From the NCBI RefSeq assembly GCF_030238365.1, contig NZ_JASSOT010000078.1, positions 62,001-126,000 on the forward strand: 64,000 bases of DNA, in the 5' to 3' direction. The position numbers were made by a program, and so were the translations under genes. This DNA is from Lelliottia wanjuensis (GTDB lineage Bacteria > Pseudomonadota > Gammaproteobacteria > Enterobacterales > Enterobacteriaceae). Position 1 is the stretch's first letter. Each line of letters opens with the position of its first letter. The notes beneath the pieces were generated by a model. It searched no databases. It was not told the origin of the DNA and was given only the letters and a program-made list of their open reading frames with translations. Of this stretch, positions 1 to 8,756 are shown in pieces.

Positions 1-214
1 GCAGGGTATCAATCGAGGTTTTGAGATCGGAGAAATAACTCTCCATATAGACCCGAAGATCAACGATCAGGGTATCGAACTTCGCTTCCCGCTTATGGTA
101 GCTCAGAAAAAACTGCAGCATTCCGCAGAGCAGGGCAACAATAATGCCCGCGAGGATGCTGCCTGTCAGAACTTTGCGGCTGGTGGAAAAGAAACGAGTG
201 AGCATAAACGTCAT
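1..214 (-). CDS. pdeN: PdeN (Rtn) cyclic-di-GMP phosphodiesterase, N-terminal fragment
   Basis: Reading right to left from an ATG at 212-214, the open frame runs off the left edge after about 71 residues. It shows a short basic N-terminus, one hydrophobic segment (about residues 15-37) and the start of a periplasmic region resembling the CSS domain of E. coli PdeN, including a YHKxEAKxDTL-like stretch. AGGA lies 6 nt upstream of this ATG, which favours it over an in-frame ATG at 205. In the family the CSS periplasmic domain controls a C-terminal EAL phosphodiesterase that degrades c-di-GMP; that half lies outside the window. Position beside mepS matches E. coli, though here the gene is on the minus strand with mepS. 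Confidence 0.8.
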   Translation of the reverse strand, partial: MTFMLTRFFSTSRKVLTGSILAGIIVALLCGMLQFFLSYHKREAKFDTLIVDLRVYMESYFSDLKTSIDTL

Positions 215-331
215 TGTTCCTGGATCGTCGTGGTTCCGGCAGGACGACTAATCTTACGTATTTACAAGACTATAGCCTGGTTTTATGCAACCAGTCATAT
301 ATGAAGGCAGAGCGCGCGGGGTTAAACGGGC

Positions 332-356
332 AAAAAAAAACACTGCCGAAGCAGTG
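332..356 (-). terminator. Rho-independent terminator after mepS
   Basis: A 6-bp perfect stem (CACTGC/GCAGTG, 341-356) closes a four-base TTCG-type loop. On the minus strand it is followed by nine T residues (340 back to 332). It lies 50 bp past the mepS stop. Confidence 0.85.
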
Positions 357-406
357 CTTATTTTTTATCGTGTTGCCAGCCAAGGGATAACCAACAACAC
401 GACAGA

Positions 407-976
407 TTAACTGCGACTCAGTACACGGCGCGCTTCGTTATAGCGCTTCTTCCAGTAGGGTTCATTCATGCTGGAAATCGTCACACCGCTGCTGGTGGAA
501 GCATGAACAAACTGGTCGTTGCCGATGTAGATACCGACGTGGCGACCCGTTGAACCGGCACGGAACAGAACCAAATCACCGGTACGCAGTTTGGTACGCG
601 AGATGGATTTACCCATTTCCTGCTGTTCGTAAGTCGAACGCGGCAGATCCATGCCAAATTGCTCGCGGAATGTACGCTGTACAAAACCGGAACAATCGAT
701 ACCTTTTTTGGTGCTGCCGCCAAGACGATAGCGCACGCCTTTCCAGTCAGCATACTGGTCCATAATGCGGGACTTCACGTCAAGATTACGTACCATATTC
801 TCAAATTCATCCTGAGAGGCTTGCAGTGACGAGGCATCTTCAGTGCCCACAACACGCGTCTCAGGATGCATATTCTTCGCGGTGTTAGACGTACTACATG
901 CAGACAGCAGTACCGCAACTGCTATTGCCGGGATTCCCCGCAAGATATATCTCAAAATCGGTTGAGATTTGACCAT
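407..976 (-). CDS. mepS: MepS (Spr) murein DD-endopeptidase lipoprotein
   Basis: This 189-residue NlpC/P60 hydrolase cleaves D-Ala-mDAP crosslinks so that new peptidoglycan strands can be inserted. A lipoprotein signal peptide ends in LLSAC with the lipidated Cys at 27. The catalytic set is visible as Cys95 (GIDCSGF), His146 (GRHVGIY) and His158 (FVHAS). Length and sequence match E. coli MepS almost throughout. The protein is anchored in the outer membrane, and in E. coli its level is controlled by NlpI/Prc proteolysis. The upstream region carries a small A/T-rich hairpin (1003-1018). The gene ends at a strong terminator and appears monocistronic. Confidence 0.97.
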   Translation of the reverse strand: MVKSQPILRYILRGIPAIAVAVLLSACSTSNTAKNMHPETRVVGTEDASSLQASQDEFENMVRNLDVKSRIMDQYADWKGVRYRLGGSTKKGIDCSGFVQRTFREQFGMDLPRSTYEQQEMGKSISRTKLRTGDLVLFRAGSTGRHVGIYIGNDQFVHASTSSGVTISSMNEPYWKKRYNEARRVLSRS

Positions 977-1392
977 GTTGATTATTTTCCCTTGAAGTCC
1001 TTAACGATAAATATCGTTATAAAAATGCCAAACGTGACGAGACTAAATACCTGCGCACAATGAGACAATTCTTTATGGTCAAATCTGTGCTCTAACGCAC
1101 AAACTTATTCACCCTGAGAATAATTATCTCTGTGAGGCAAAACGAGTTCGAGATTAACCGATCCCCTTAGGCATTGAAAGCAAAAATAGGGTCTTTTTTA
1201 TAAGAAAATGTGATAGAGAAAGTGATTTACCGGGATTGCCTAAAATAGCGGCAATTTAGGTTAAATCTTACGCAACGCATTCATTTGTTTGGTGAATGAT
1301 ATTACGAGAAGATGACAAAATAGCGGATGAATGGCGGGAAAAGCATCAGGGATCGAAAATGATCCCTGATGGATGATGTTAATTTAGGTTGG
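977..1392. other. Intergenic region between lpxT and mepS
   Basis: 416 bp, AT-rich relative to its neighbours. It holds the lpxT terminator hairpin on its right, a perfect 6-bp inverted repeat (AACGAT/ATCGTT, 1003-1018) near the mepS start, and presumably the mepS promoter. I see no convincing ORF or known small RNA. Confidence 0.5.
1344..1371 (-). terminator. Terminator-like hairpin after lpxT
   Basis: A perfect 11-bp inverted repeat (1344-1354 with 1361-1371, six-base loop) lies 22 bp past the lpxT stop. On the minus strand it is followed only by a weak run of four T, so it may be a transcript-stabilising hairpin as much as a terminator. Confidence 0.65.
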
Positions 1393-2106
1393 TTATTTGT
1401 TTTCGACTTGTTGCATTTTACCCGGAAGATAGCGATCAAATACCCTAATCAGACGATCGCTTAACGGGGTCATTAAGCACCACGGCACACCAATCAGCAC
1501 CGCAGAAAGTGAACCGACGGCAATATCGGTCAGCCAGTGTGCGCCGATCATTACGCGCGGGAAGGCGAAAACCACAACAATAATCAGGGCAACCGCGAAG
1601 GCTTTTTTGCCGAAATAACGCAGCATGAATGAAGCGAAAATAAGCAGCATCATCCCGTGATCGCCAGGGAAACTGTCTTTCGACGCATCCTTGGTGGAGA
1701 TATGCAGTAATTCACTCACCCGGTGAATATCCGGGAAGAACAGCGTAGGGCTTGAGCGCTTAACCGGCATCAGCCCTTGCGCCAGCTGGTTAATCACCAC
1801 GGCGGTCAGCAGCATCACCAGGCCAATCATAATGATGCGGCGGCGTCCTGCGGCATCTTCTTTCCGCCAGAACGAGAGCATTAAGCAGCCCATCGCCAGC
1901 AGGGAACAGCCATCGAAGGCGCGATTGTTGGTGATGGCGACAAGCCACAGAATCGCCTGGCTCTTGACCAGCTGTTCATTGAAGAAATGGAAAATACCGG
2001 AATCAATCGGGAACCAGAAACCGTGATTCACCGGCAGATACCAGGATAAAAAGAGCGCCACACCGGCGGCGTTGAGCAGTAATATCAGGGGAAGTTGTTT
2101 AATCAT
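1393..2106 (-). CDS. lpxT: LpxT lipid A 1-diphosphate synthase
   Basis: An inner-membrane PAP2-family phosphotransferase that moves phosphate from undecaprenyl diphosphate to the 1-phosphate of lipid A on the periplasmic face. The tripartite PAP2 signature is visible: a KRSSP segment, SFPGDHGMM, and PRVMIGAHWLTD with the catalytic His and Asp. About six membrane segments surround these motifs. I chose the internal Met that begins MIKQLP (237 residues) because E. coli LpxT starts there; the frame opens four codons earlier at 2118, and neither start has a clear Shine-Dalgarno. In E. coli the activity is inhibited by PmrR under PmrA control. It follows yeiR on the same strand with a 43-bp gap. 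Confidence 0.93.
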   Translation of the reverse strand: MIKQLPLILLLNAAGVALFLSWYLPVNHGFWFPIDSGIFHFFNEQLVKSQAILWLVAITNNRAFDGCSLLAMGCLMLSFWRKEDAAGRRRIIMIGLVMLLTAVVINQLAQGLMPVKRSSPTLFFPDIHRVSELLHISTKDASKDSFPGDHGMMLLIFASFMLRYFGKKAFAVALIIVVVFAFPRVMIGAHWLTDIAVGSLSAVLIGVPWCLMTPLSDRLIRVFDRYLPGKMQQVENK

Positions 2107-2149
2107 CGTCATATGCATTGCAGTTTAGTCGGGGGCAACGTTAGTGGCT

Positions 2150-3127
2150 TCAACTTAAACGAAGCTTCAACAAGCTCGCCTGAAGTGCGTTCCAGTCGGT
2201 GTTAACCGCACTAATTAACTCTATTCGGCTGTCAGGTGGCGCCACGTTTTGCGTTTCGATGAAGAAGTCAGCGCCCTGACGATTAATGCGGACCAGGCCG
2301 TCCTGGGTGCGCATGACGCCCTTCACGCGATCCACCGGCGCGAGCCTCGCCCACTCCAGAATGCCAATGGTATCAAAGCAGGTATCGGCGTCAAAAATCC
2401 AGCCGCAGGCCTGATGACCCTGCCCGCTGTTCAGACTGCGACGCCAGCGCTGATGTTCTGGCAGGTTTAGCGCCGCCAGCCCTTTTTGCGGGGCGTGAAT
2501 GTGGGAGTGAGCGGCGCTGGCTGGCAGTTCGGCTACATTTCTGCGCGGCTGGTCGAGCAGTGCATTATCGATTTTTCCCTGCGTCGCCGTGACGAACTGG
2601 CGATCGCCGCCAAAATTCTGCCACCAGAAATCAAAGGCATTGCGGCTTTCCTGCGATGCACGGTCCTCTTTATTCGCCACAATGATATCGGCGGAGGCCA
2701 ACTGGTCGCGGAAGTTCTCATTTTTCACGGCTTTCTCATCCAGCAGCTGGCGCGGATCGAGAATACACAATGTGGCGCGGAGATCGATCCACGGCTCATA
2801 CACCGGGGCGGTGAGGAGATCGAGAATTTGCTTAGGATGACCTAAACCGGTCGGCTCAATGATTAAACGGTCCGGTTTACCCTGGCGCAGCAGGGTGTTC
2901 AGGCCCACCTGCATCGGCAGACCGTTAACGCAGCACATGCAGCCGCCGGGGATCTCTTTGACCATCGCACCACTGTCCGCCAGCAGCGCGCCGTCAATGC
3001 CAATCTCACCGAATTCGTTCACCAGGATGGCCCACTTCTCCGCCGGATCTTTGTTGGCCAGCAGGTGAAGGATAGAGGTGGTTTTACCGCTCCCGAGAAA
3101 ACCGGTTACGAGGTTAGTTTTGGTCAC
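2150..3127 (-). CDS. yeiR: YeiR, COG0523 zinc-binding GTPase
   Basis: A 325-residue G3E-family GTPase of the CobW/COG0523 group, members of which act as zinc metallochaperones or insertases. The P-loop GFLGSGKTT is at 9-17, the family metal motif GGCMCC places Cys at 63, 65 and 66, and a short His-rich HSHIH segment lies mid-protein before the C-terminal CobW domain. E. coli YeiR binds zinc and is linked to growth under metal depletion. Same strand as lpxT and yeiQ. I see no clear Zur box in the 121 bp upstream, though the AT-rich part just before the start could hide one. Confidence 0.92.
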   Translation of the reverse strand: MTKTNLVTGFLGSGKTTSILHLLANKDPAEKWAILVNEFGEIGIDGALLADSGAMVKEIPGGCMCCVNGLPMQVGLNTLLRQGKPDRLIIEPTGLGHPKQILDLLTAPVYEPWIDLRATLCILDPRQLLDEKAVKNENFRDQLASADIIVANKEDRASQESRNAFDFWWQNFGGDRQFVTATQGKIDNALLDQPRRNVAELPASAAHSHIHAPQKGLAALNLPEHQRWRRSLNSGQGHQACGWIFDADTCFDTIGILEWARLAPVDRVKGVMRTQDGLVRINRQGADFFIETQNVAPPDSRIELISAVNTDWNALQASLLKLRLS

Positions 3128-3248
3128 ATGCGCTCCAGGAATAATTGTAATGCTGTAACAATTATCAGTAATCCTGGCGAAAAATAACAGCGCTGGGAAG
3201 AGGGGAGGCGAACAGAGGGGCTTCTGTTCGCCTTAAACGCACGATGGG

Positions 3249-4715
3249 TTAAATGGCGAGGGTCTCAACCACCGCCTGACGTGCACCGTGTTGGGCAATG
3301 CGTTGATACGCCTGATGAATGGCTTCGACAAATTGCGGATGCTGCGGCAAATCCGTACCAAATACTTCGCTCAGTGCCAGCAGGGCGCTAACGCGCTCCT
3401 CTTCGCTACTGGTGTCCACCATCGCCCGAATTTTATCGCTGAGGGGATCGCGAATATCAATCCTGTTGCCGTTGTCATCGACGCCGCTGACGTAACGCAT
3501 CCAGCCCGCAACACCCAGTGCCAGCAGCGGCCAGGCGCTTTCGCGTGCTAAATGGACGCGCACGCCCTCCAGCATCCGCTGAGGCAACTTCTGGCTGCCG
3601 TCCATTGCGATTTGCCAGGTCCGGTGCTGCAGTGCCGGGTTCGCAAAGCGGGCAATCAGGCTGTCGGCATAACCCGTCAGGTCGACGCCGGTAATACGCA
3701 GCGTCGGGGCCTGTTCGTCGAGCATCAGGCGACGCGCGGCTTCGTGGAACGCGTCGTCCTCCATACACTCATTGATATGCGCATATCCGGCGAGATAGCC
3801 GAGGTAGGCGAGGAACGAGTGGCTGCCGTTCAGCATGCGCAGCTTCATCTGTTCCCAGGGCAACACGTCCTGCACCATCTGTACGCCAGCCAGCTCCCAT
3901 TCCGGACGCCCGGCGACGAAGTTATCTTCCACCACCCACTGGATAAACGGCTCGCAGCTGATGGCGCAGGGATCTTCCACGCCCAGTTCACGGGTGATTT
4001 CCGCCAGCGATTCTTCGGTGGCGGCAGGGACAATTCGGTCGACCATGGTGCCAGGGAAACTCACGTTTGCCGCAATCCACGCGGCCAGCTCAGGTGAGCG
4101 TTTTTCTGCCATCCCCAGCACCGCGTTTTTCACGACGTGGCCGTTGTCAGGAATGTTATCGCAGGAGAGCACGCTAAATGGTGCCAGTCCGCGCTCGTGG
4201 CGACGATGCAGCGCCTCCACCAGAATGCCCGGTGCCGAGTGCGGCTCGGACGGGTTTTCCAGATCGTGGACGATACGCGCATTTTGCGTATCGAGTTTCC
4301 CTGTCGCCGGATCGATGCAATAGCCTTTTTCAGTGATGGTCAGGGAGACAATCGCCACCTGCGGCTCGCAAAACTTCTCAATAATGGCCGCCAGCGAATC
4401 GAGTTTGGCATTCAGACACTCATGCACGGCCCCGACGATAATCGGCTGATTGCCCCCGGCACCTTTTTCCAGCACGGTGAAAAGATGGTCCTGGGCACGC
4501 AGCTGGCTCATCAGCACATCGCCGCTGAACAGGCTAATCTCACAGATTCCCCAGTCGCCCCCTTTGGCGTTGAGCACGCGGTTTGTTAACAACGCCTGAT
4601 GCGCGCGATGAAAGGCACCAAAACCGAAGTGGACGATGCGGGAGCGCAACTGCTGGCGATCGAACTGCGGCAGCTGGACGTGAGAAGGGAGCGCGGTGGA
4701 GGCAATTGTCTTCAT
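3249..4715 (-). CDS. yeiQ: YeiQ, mannitol-dehydrogenase-family oxidoreductase (probable fructuronate reductase)
   Basis: 488 residues, the same length as E. coli YeiQ and very similar to it, and clearly related to UxuB (D-mannonate oxidoreductase). Visible features are the N-terminal nucleotide-binding segment RIVHFGFGAFHRAH, the central TMVDRIVPA motif and MKLRMLNGSHSFLAYLG with the catalytic Lys/Asn/His region. I start at ATG 4715 (AGGTG 8 nt upstream) rather than an in-frame GTG at 4724. The E. coli enzyme is uncharacterised. Here the gene is divergent from uxuA across a 204-bp region with hexuronate-type operators, which suggests it supplies D-mannonate from D-fructuronate. That role is inference from family and context. 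Confidence 0.9.
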   Translation of the reverse strand: MKTIASTALPSHVQLPQFDRQQLRSRIVHFGFGAFHRAHQALLTNRVLNAKGGDWGICEISLFSGDVLMSQLRAQDHLFTVLEKGAGGNQPIIVGAVHECLNAKLDSLAAIIEKFCEPQVAIVSLTITEKGYCIDPATGKLDTQNARIVHDLENPSEPHSAPGILVEALHRRHERGLAPFSVLSCDNIPDNGHVVKNAVLGMAEKRSPELAAWIAANVSFPGTMVDRIVPAATEESLAEITRELGVEDPCAISCEPFIQWVVEDNFVAGRPEWELAGVQMVQDVLPWEQMKLRMLNGSHSFLAYLGYLAGYAHINECMEDDAFHEAARRLMLDEQAPTLRITGVDLTGYADSLIARFANPALQHRTWQIAMDGSQKLPQRMLEGVRVHLARESAWPLLALGVAGWMRYVSGVDDNGNRIDIRDPLSDKIRAMVDTSSEEERVSALLALSEVFGTDLPQHPQFVEAIHQAYQRIAQHGARQAVVETLAI

Positions 4716-4807
4716 GAAATACACACCTGATTAACCATTAATTAACAATGCCAGTGTAAAGTTATATGACAGCAAATTGAATTGGTAAGCCGTAAATATC
4801 CAGATTC

Positions 4808-4904
4808 TGTGAGATCGATCAATCAATCCTGCGGCCTGTATTGACCGTCAGAAACAAACATGTATGGTAGTCGTCATTGTAACAATCGTATTGGTATAAC
4901 AACT
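4808..4904 (+). promoter_or_regulatory. uxuA control region: CRP-like site, promoter, UxuR/ExuR-like operator
   Basis: Between divergent yeiQ and uxuA. A CRP-like site TGTGA-N6-TCAAT spans 4808-4823. A -35 TTGACC (4841-4846) and -10 TATGGT (4863-4868) are 16 bp apart, which puts the CRP centre about 60 bp before the predicted start, near the class I position. An ATTGGTATAAC-type sequence at 4888-4904 resembles the ATTGGTATACCAAT operator of UxuR/ExuR and lies just downstream of the start, where a repressor would block. A weaker half-match (ATTGGTAAGC) is at 4781-4790 towards yeiQ. Confidence 0.65.
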
Positions 4905-4919
4905 TAAGAGGGTGAGGCA

Positions 4920-6110
4920 ATGGAACAAACCTGGCGTTGGTATGGGCCGAATGATCCGGTTTCTCTTGATGATGTGCGTCAGGCTGGCGCAACGGGTGTT
5001 GTCACCGCACTGCACCACATTCCCAACGGTCAGGTCTGGCCGGTGGATGAGATCAAAAAGCGTCAGGCAGTGCTGGCGGAAAAAGGGCTGACCTGGTCAG
5101 TCGTTGAAAGTATCCCGGTGCACGAAGATATCAAAACCCACTCCGGTGAGTTCGACACCTGGATTGCCAACTATCAGCAGAGCATCCGCAATCTGGCGAC
5201 CTGCGGCATTGACACCGTGTGCTACAACTTCATGCCGATTCTGGACTGGACGCGTACCGACCTGGAATACCAGCTGCCGGACGGCTCTAAAGCGCTGCGT
5301 TTTGACCAGATCGCTTTTGCTGCCTTCGAGCTGCACATCCTCAAGCGTCCAGGCGCTGAAGCAGATTATTCCGCTGAAGAGAAACAGCAGGCGCAGCAGT
5401 GGTTTAACGATGCGACTGAAGCGGACATCGAGAAGCTGACCCGCAATATCATCGCCGGCCTGCCGGGAGCGGAAGAGGGATATACCCTGGATCAGTTCCG
5501 CGCGCGTCTGGCGGAATACGGTGATATCGACAAAAATCAGCTGCGTGAAAACATGGCGTACTTCCTGCGCGCGATTGTGCCGGTGGCAGAGGCATGCGGT
5601 TTACGTCTGGCGGTTCACCCGGACGATCCACCGCGTCCAATCCTCGGCCTGCCGCGTATTGTTTCCACCATTGAAGATATGCAGTGGCTGAAAGAGACCG
5701 TCGACAGCATCAACAACGGTTTCACCATGTGCACCGGTTCATACGGCGTGCGTGCGGATAACGATCTGGTGCGGATGATTGAAACCTTCGGCGATCGCAT
5801 TCACTTCACCCACTTACGTGCGACCTGTCGCGAAGGCAATCCGAAAACCTTCCACGAAGCAGCGCATCTCAATGGTGATGTGAATATGGTGGCAGTGGTG
5901 GATGCGATTCTGAGCGAAGAGCAGCGCCGCAAGAAAGCGGGGGATTTGCGCCCGATTCCATTCCGTCCGGACCACGGGCATCAGATGCTGGACGATCTGC
6001 GCAAGAAAACCAACCCAGGCTACTCGGCGATTGGCCGTCTGAAAGGGATGGCGGAAGTGCGTGGGGTTGAACTGGCGCTGAAGATGACCAAGTATCCAGA
6101 GTTGCTTTAA
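4920..6110 (+). CDS. uxuA: UxuA mannonate dehydratase
   Basis: Converts D-mannonate to 2-keto-3-deoxy-D-gluconate in the cytosolic hexuronate pathway that feeds KdgK/Eda. The 396-residue product has the UxuA TIM-barrel fold with metal-binding motifs RLAVHPDDPP, TGSYGVRADND, IHFTHLRATCREGNPKTFHE and PFRPDHGHQMLDD. The start is supported by GAGGGTGAGG 3 nt upstream. In E. coli uxuA sits with uxuB and uxuR elsewhere on the chromosome; here it is transposed beside yeiQ, and no uxuB or uxuR is in this window. Confidence 0.96.
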   Translation: MEQTWRWYGPNDPVSLDDVRQAGATGVVTALHHIPNGQVWPVDEIKKRQAVLAEKGLTWSVVESIPVHEDIKTHSGEFDTWIANYQQSIRNLATCGIDTVCYNFMPILDWTRTDLEYQLPDGSKALRFDQIAFAAFELHILKRPGAEADYSAEEKQQAQQWFNDATEADIEKLTRNIIAGLPGAEEGYTLDQFRARLAEYGDIDKNQLRENMAYFLRAIVPVAEACGLRLAVHPDDPPRPILGLPRIVSTIEDMQWLKETVDSINNGFTMCTGSYGVRADNDLVRMIETFGDRIHFTHLRATCREGNPKTFHEAAHLNGDVNMVAVVDAILSEEQRRKKAGDLRPIPFRPDHGHQMLDDLRKKTNPGYSAIGRLKGMAEVRGVELALKMTKYPELL

Positions 6111-6118
6111 CAGGTATC

Positions 6119-6221
6119 GTCGGGTGGCGGCGTCGTCTTACCCGACCTACAAAATCATAAAAAAAACCGGCCTCGAAGCCGGTTTTTTCGTAGGCCGGAT
6201 AAGGCGAAGCCGCCATCCGGC
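6119..6221. repeat. BIME: two REP units around a terminator
   Basis: REP-like units at 6119-6150 and 6190-6221 (the second begins GTAGGCCGGATAAGGCG) flank a terminator between convergent uxuA and efpL. Each unit is an imperfect palindrome with the usual GCCGGAT/GTCGGGT arms. Confidence 0.8.
6161..6188. terminator. Bidirectional terminator between uxuA and efpL
   Basis: An ACCGGC/GCCGGT stem with a six-base loop is flanked by A6 and T6 runs that extend the pairing. It can act on both convergent transcripts. Confidence 0.85.
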
Positions 6222-6232
6222 AAAAAACGCAA

Positions 6233-6805
6233 TCAGTCAGCGCGACCCATATAACGTTTTTCTTCGATATGGATGCGGATCTTCTCGCCAGCAGACAGAT
6301 ATTCAGGAACCTGCACCACCAGACCGGTGGTCAGCGTCGCAGGTTTGTTACGTGCACTGGCAGAAGCGCCTTTGATGCCCGGAGAGGTTTCGACGATTTC
6401 CAGATCGACCGTCTGCGGCAGCTCCAGCGCCAGCAGCTGGCCGTCCCAGGTCAGAACCTGCATATCCGGCATACCGCCTTCAGGAATGAACTGCAGCTCG
6501 TCTTCAATCTGATCTTTGGTGAAGATGTACGGCGTGTAGTCTTCTTTATCCATGAACACGTATTCGTTGCCGTCGATGTAGGAGAAGTCAACGAAACGGC
6601 GGGTTAGGGTCACGGTATCCACGATATCGTCGCCTTTGAAGCGCTCTTCCACTTTCAGGCCGGTACGCACATCAGCAAAACGCATTTTGTACAGCGTTGC
6701 TGCGCCACGGGCGCTGGGGGACTGAACATCGATATCTTTCACAATCAGCAGCTTGCTGTTGTAGTTCAGTACCATACCTTTCTTAATTTCGTTCGCTCTT
6801 GGCAT
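6233..6805 (-). CDS. efpL: EfpL (YeiP), elongation factor P-like protein
   Basis: 190 residues, equal to E. coli EfpL. Three domains are expected: an N-terminal KOW-like domain beginning MPRANEIKKGMVLNYN, then two OB domains ending in RIHIEEKRYMGRAD. The loop that EF-P places at the ribosomal peptidyl-transfer centre reads SPSARGAATL and has Arg rather than a modifiable Lys, as in EfpL. The family relieves ribosome stalling at proline-containing and some other motifs. The frame stays open 50 codons further upstream, but the alignment fixes the start at 6805. It is divergent from yeiW. Confidence 0.95.
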   Translation of the reverse strand: MPRANEIKKGMVLNYNSKLLIVKDIDVQSPSARGAATLYKMRFADVRTGLKVEERFKGDDIVDTVTLTRRFVDFSYIDGNEYVFMDKEDYTPYIFTKDQIEDELQFIPEGGMPDMQVLTWDGQLLALELPQTVDLEIVETSPGIKGASASARNKPATLTTGLVVQVPEYLSAGEKIRIHIEEKRYMGRAD

Positions 6806-6970
6806 TGCAGTAATCCTGTTTACTGGGAGGTAAAAAATATCGCGCCAAATTACTCGCGCGCAGCCTTTCAGGCAAGCGGAATTAGTGGGTTTTGCTATCA
6901 ATACACAAAAGGTGTTACTGTGCGCGCCACGCCCGACCCTACGGGCATCTGTCACTCATTGAGAGGGTTT

Positions 6971-7225
6971 ATGGATTGTCGTCCAGACTGTGGCGCGTGC
7001 TGCACCGCACCGTCCATATCAAGCCCGATCCCTGGCATGCCAAAAGGCAAACCGGCTAACACCCGCTGCGTTCAGCTTTCTGACAGCAATCTGTGCAAAA
7101 TCTTCGGCTCGCCGCTGCGCCCGAAAGTCTGTGGGGCACTTCAGCCGTTAAAAGAGATGTGCGGCAGCACGCGCGAGCAGGCGATGGTCTATTTGATTGA
7201 GCTGGAAGCGCTCACCGCGCCCTAA
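6971..7225 (+). CDS. yeiW: YeiW, small Cys-rich UPF0153-type protein
   Basis: 84 residues, nearly identical to E. coli YeiW. It begins MDCRPDCGACC, followed by further Cys in CVQL, CKIF, CGAL and CGS contexts, the arrangement of the YkgJ/UPF0153 putative zinc- or iron-cluster-binding family. GAGAGG upstream supports the ATG at 6971 over a more upstream in-frame start. Function is unknown. The stop overlaps the end of convergent setB by 4 nt. Confidence 0.88.
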   Translation: MDCRPDCGACCTAPSISSPIPGMPKGKPANTRCVQLSDSNLCKIFGSPLRPKVCGALQPLKEMCGSTREQAMVYLIELEALTAP

Positions 7226-8403
7226 ACGTCTTTAATCCGCGTCAGACAGCCGGTGGTAATAATGCACATCACCAGCGCAATCCAGAACACCGTGTGATAG
7301 CTCCAGATCTCCGCCACAACCCCCGCCAGCGATCCGGCGATAATCCAGCCGACACGCGTCGTATTAGTATAAAGGGTGGTCGCTGCCCCTGCCTGGCCGG
7401 GCATTAAATCCTGGAAGTAGAGCATGCCGATACCCGCCAGAATGCCAATGTAAATGGCGTTCAGCAGCTGTAGCGCCAGCAGCAGTGCCGGGGTGTGAAC
7501 CGTCAGCATGCCGATGTAAAACAGCAGACCCGCTACCACCGCAATCCGCATCAAAAAACGCTTTCCGAAGCGCTTCGCGTAATAACCGGCGATCAGCATG
7601 GTCGGGATTTCCAGCCCCGCCGCCGTACCCATCATGATGCCCGCCAGTTTTTCTGGCAGGTGCAGTTCATCAATAATAAACAGCGGCATATTAATGATGT
7701 AGAGGCTGTTGGTGCCCCACATCAGCGTGCAGACGACAAACAGTAGCAGGGCATCGCGGCGGTTGCGGCGTGGGGCTTCCAGCGTCCCAGTCGAGAGTTT
7801 TGGCTCTTTGCGCATCGACGGCAGGAAAAACCACACCATTGCCCCGCACACCACAAAGGCCACGGCCGCGCTCAGATACATCACCGTAAAACCAAAGCCC
7901 ATCGCCAGGGCGTAGGCCAGCGGCGGGCCGATCACCCACGCCAGCGAGACCTGGGCGCGCAGAATCGAGCTGAACATCACCGCTTCGCGGCCCGTGTGAT
8001 CTGCATGTTCTCGCGCAAGGGCGAACATCTGCGGGTTGGCGGTCGAGCCAAAGCTGCTCAGAAACACGCCGACAAACAGCAGCACGAAATAGTTGCGGTT
8101 CCAGGCAAACAGCACGCAGGCAAACACGCCGAGCAGGCAGCAGAAGACAATCAGGCTTTTGCGATCGCCTTTGCGATCCGATCGCCCGGCGAGAAACTGG
8201 CTGACGAGAATGCCGATGATGGCACTGCCGGTAAAGAAGAAGCCAACCATCGCCGGACGGGCGTGGACTTCGTTGGTCAGGAACAGGCTCAGCGTTGGTG
8301 TCTGTAACGCACCGGCAATCCCGGTGAGAAAGGCAACAATCAGAAACGCCGATGACGTCAAATCAAATGGCTTTGGTGAGGCGGCAGCGGGGGAGTTGTG
8401 CAT
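7222..8403 (-). CDS. setB: SetB-type sugar efflux transporter (MFS)
   Basis: 393 residues, equal to E. coli SetB, with about 12 hydrophobic segments and the MFS loop motif between TM2 and TM3 (GRSDRKGDRKS). Set family members export glucosides, lactose and related sugars or analogues across the inner membrane. The gene diverges from fruBKA as in E. coli. It overlaps yeiW end to end. Confidence 0.93.
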   Translation of the reverse strand: MHNSPAAASPKPFDLTSSAFLIVAFLTGIAGALQTPTLSLFLTNEVHARPAMVGFFFTGSAIIGILVSQFLAGRSDRKGDRKSLIVFCCLLGVFACVLFAWNRNYFVLLFVGVFLSSFGSTANPQMFALAREHADHTGREAVMFSSILRAQVSLAWVIGPPLAYALAMGFGFTVMYLSAAVAFVVCGAMVWFFLPSMRKEPKLSTGTLEAPRRNRRDALLLFVVCTLMWGTNSLYIINMPLFIIDELHLPEKLAGIMMGTAAGLEIPTMLIAGYYAKRFGKRFLMRIAVVAGLLFYIGMLTVHTPALLLALQLLNAIYIGILAGIGMLYFQDLMPGQAGAATTLYTNTTRVGWIIAGSLAGVVAEIWSYHTVFWIALVMCIITTGCLTRIKDV

Positions 8404-8601
8404 GTTTCGATATCGGTGATGTGAAGAGTCGCGGAGTTTACGCCGCTTGTCAGAAAATAAACAGATGGTGCGGTCAAATTACCCACGAAAAATCAAAATA
8501 GCATTTCAAAAACTTTTCTGGCTGAAGTGTGCTGAAGCGAACCGGTAAACGTCCTTGTCATTTCAGCAAATGTGGGAGAAATGTGCTGCACTTCTAAATT
8601 C

Positions 8602-8735
8602 TGAAACGTGAAATGTAACTTTCCTTGCAAGCCATTACATTACGCGCAAGACTTCTTGAAACGTTTCAGCGCTATCTTGTTTTAACTGACGGAGCAGGTT
8701 AGCGCATTTTTTCTCATTAAGGCTGAAACGATTCA
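8602..8735 (+). promoter_or_regulatory. Three Cra (FruR) operators upstream of fruBKA
   Basis: A perfect palindrome TGAAACGTTTCA lies at 8657-8668, a near match TGAAACGATTCA at 8724-8735 (22 bp before fruB) and a degenerate half-site TGAAACGTGAAA at 8602-8613. Cra represses fruBKA and is released by fructose 1-phosphate. The rest of the 353-bp setB-fruB gap (8404-8756) holds no ORF I trust. Confidence 0.88.
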
Positions 8736-8756
8736 ATTCAGCGAGAGAGGAGAACC

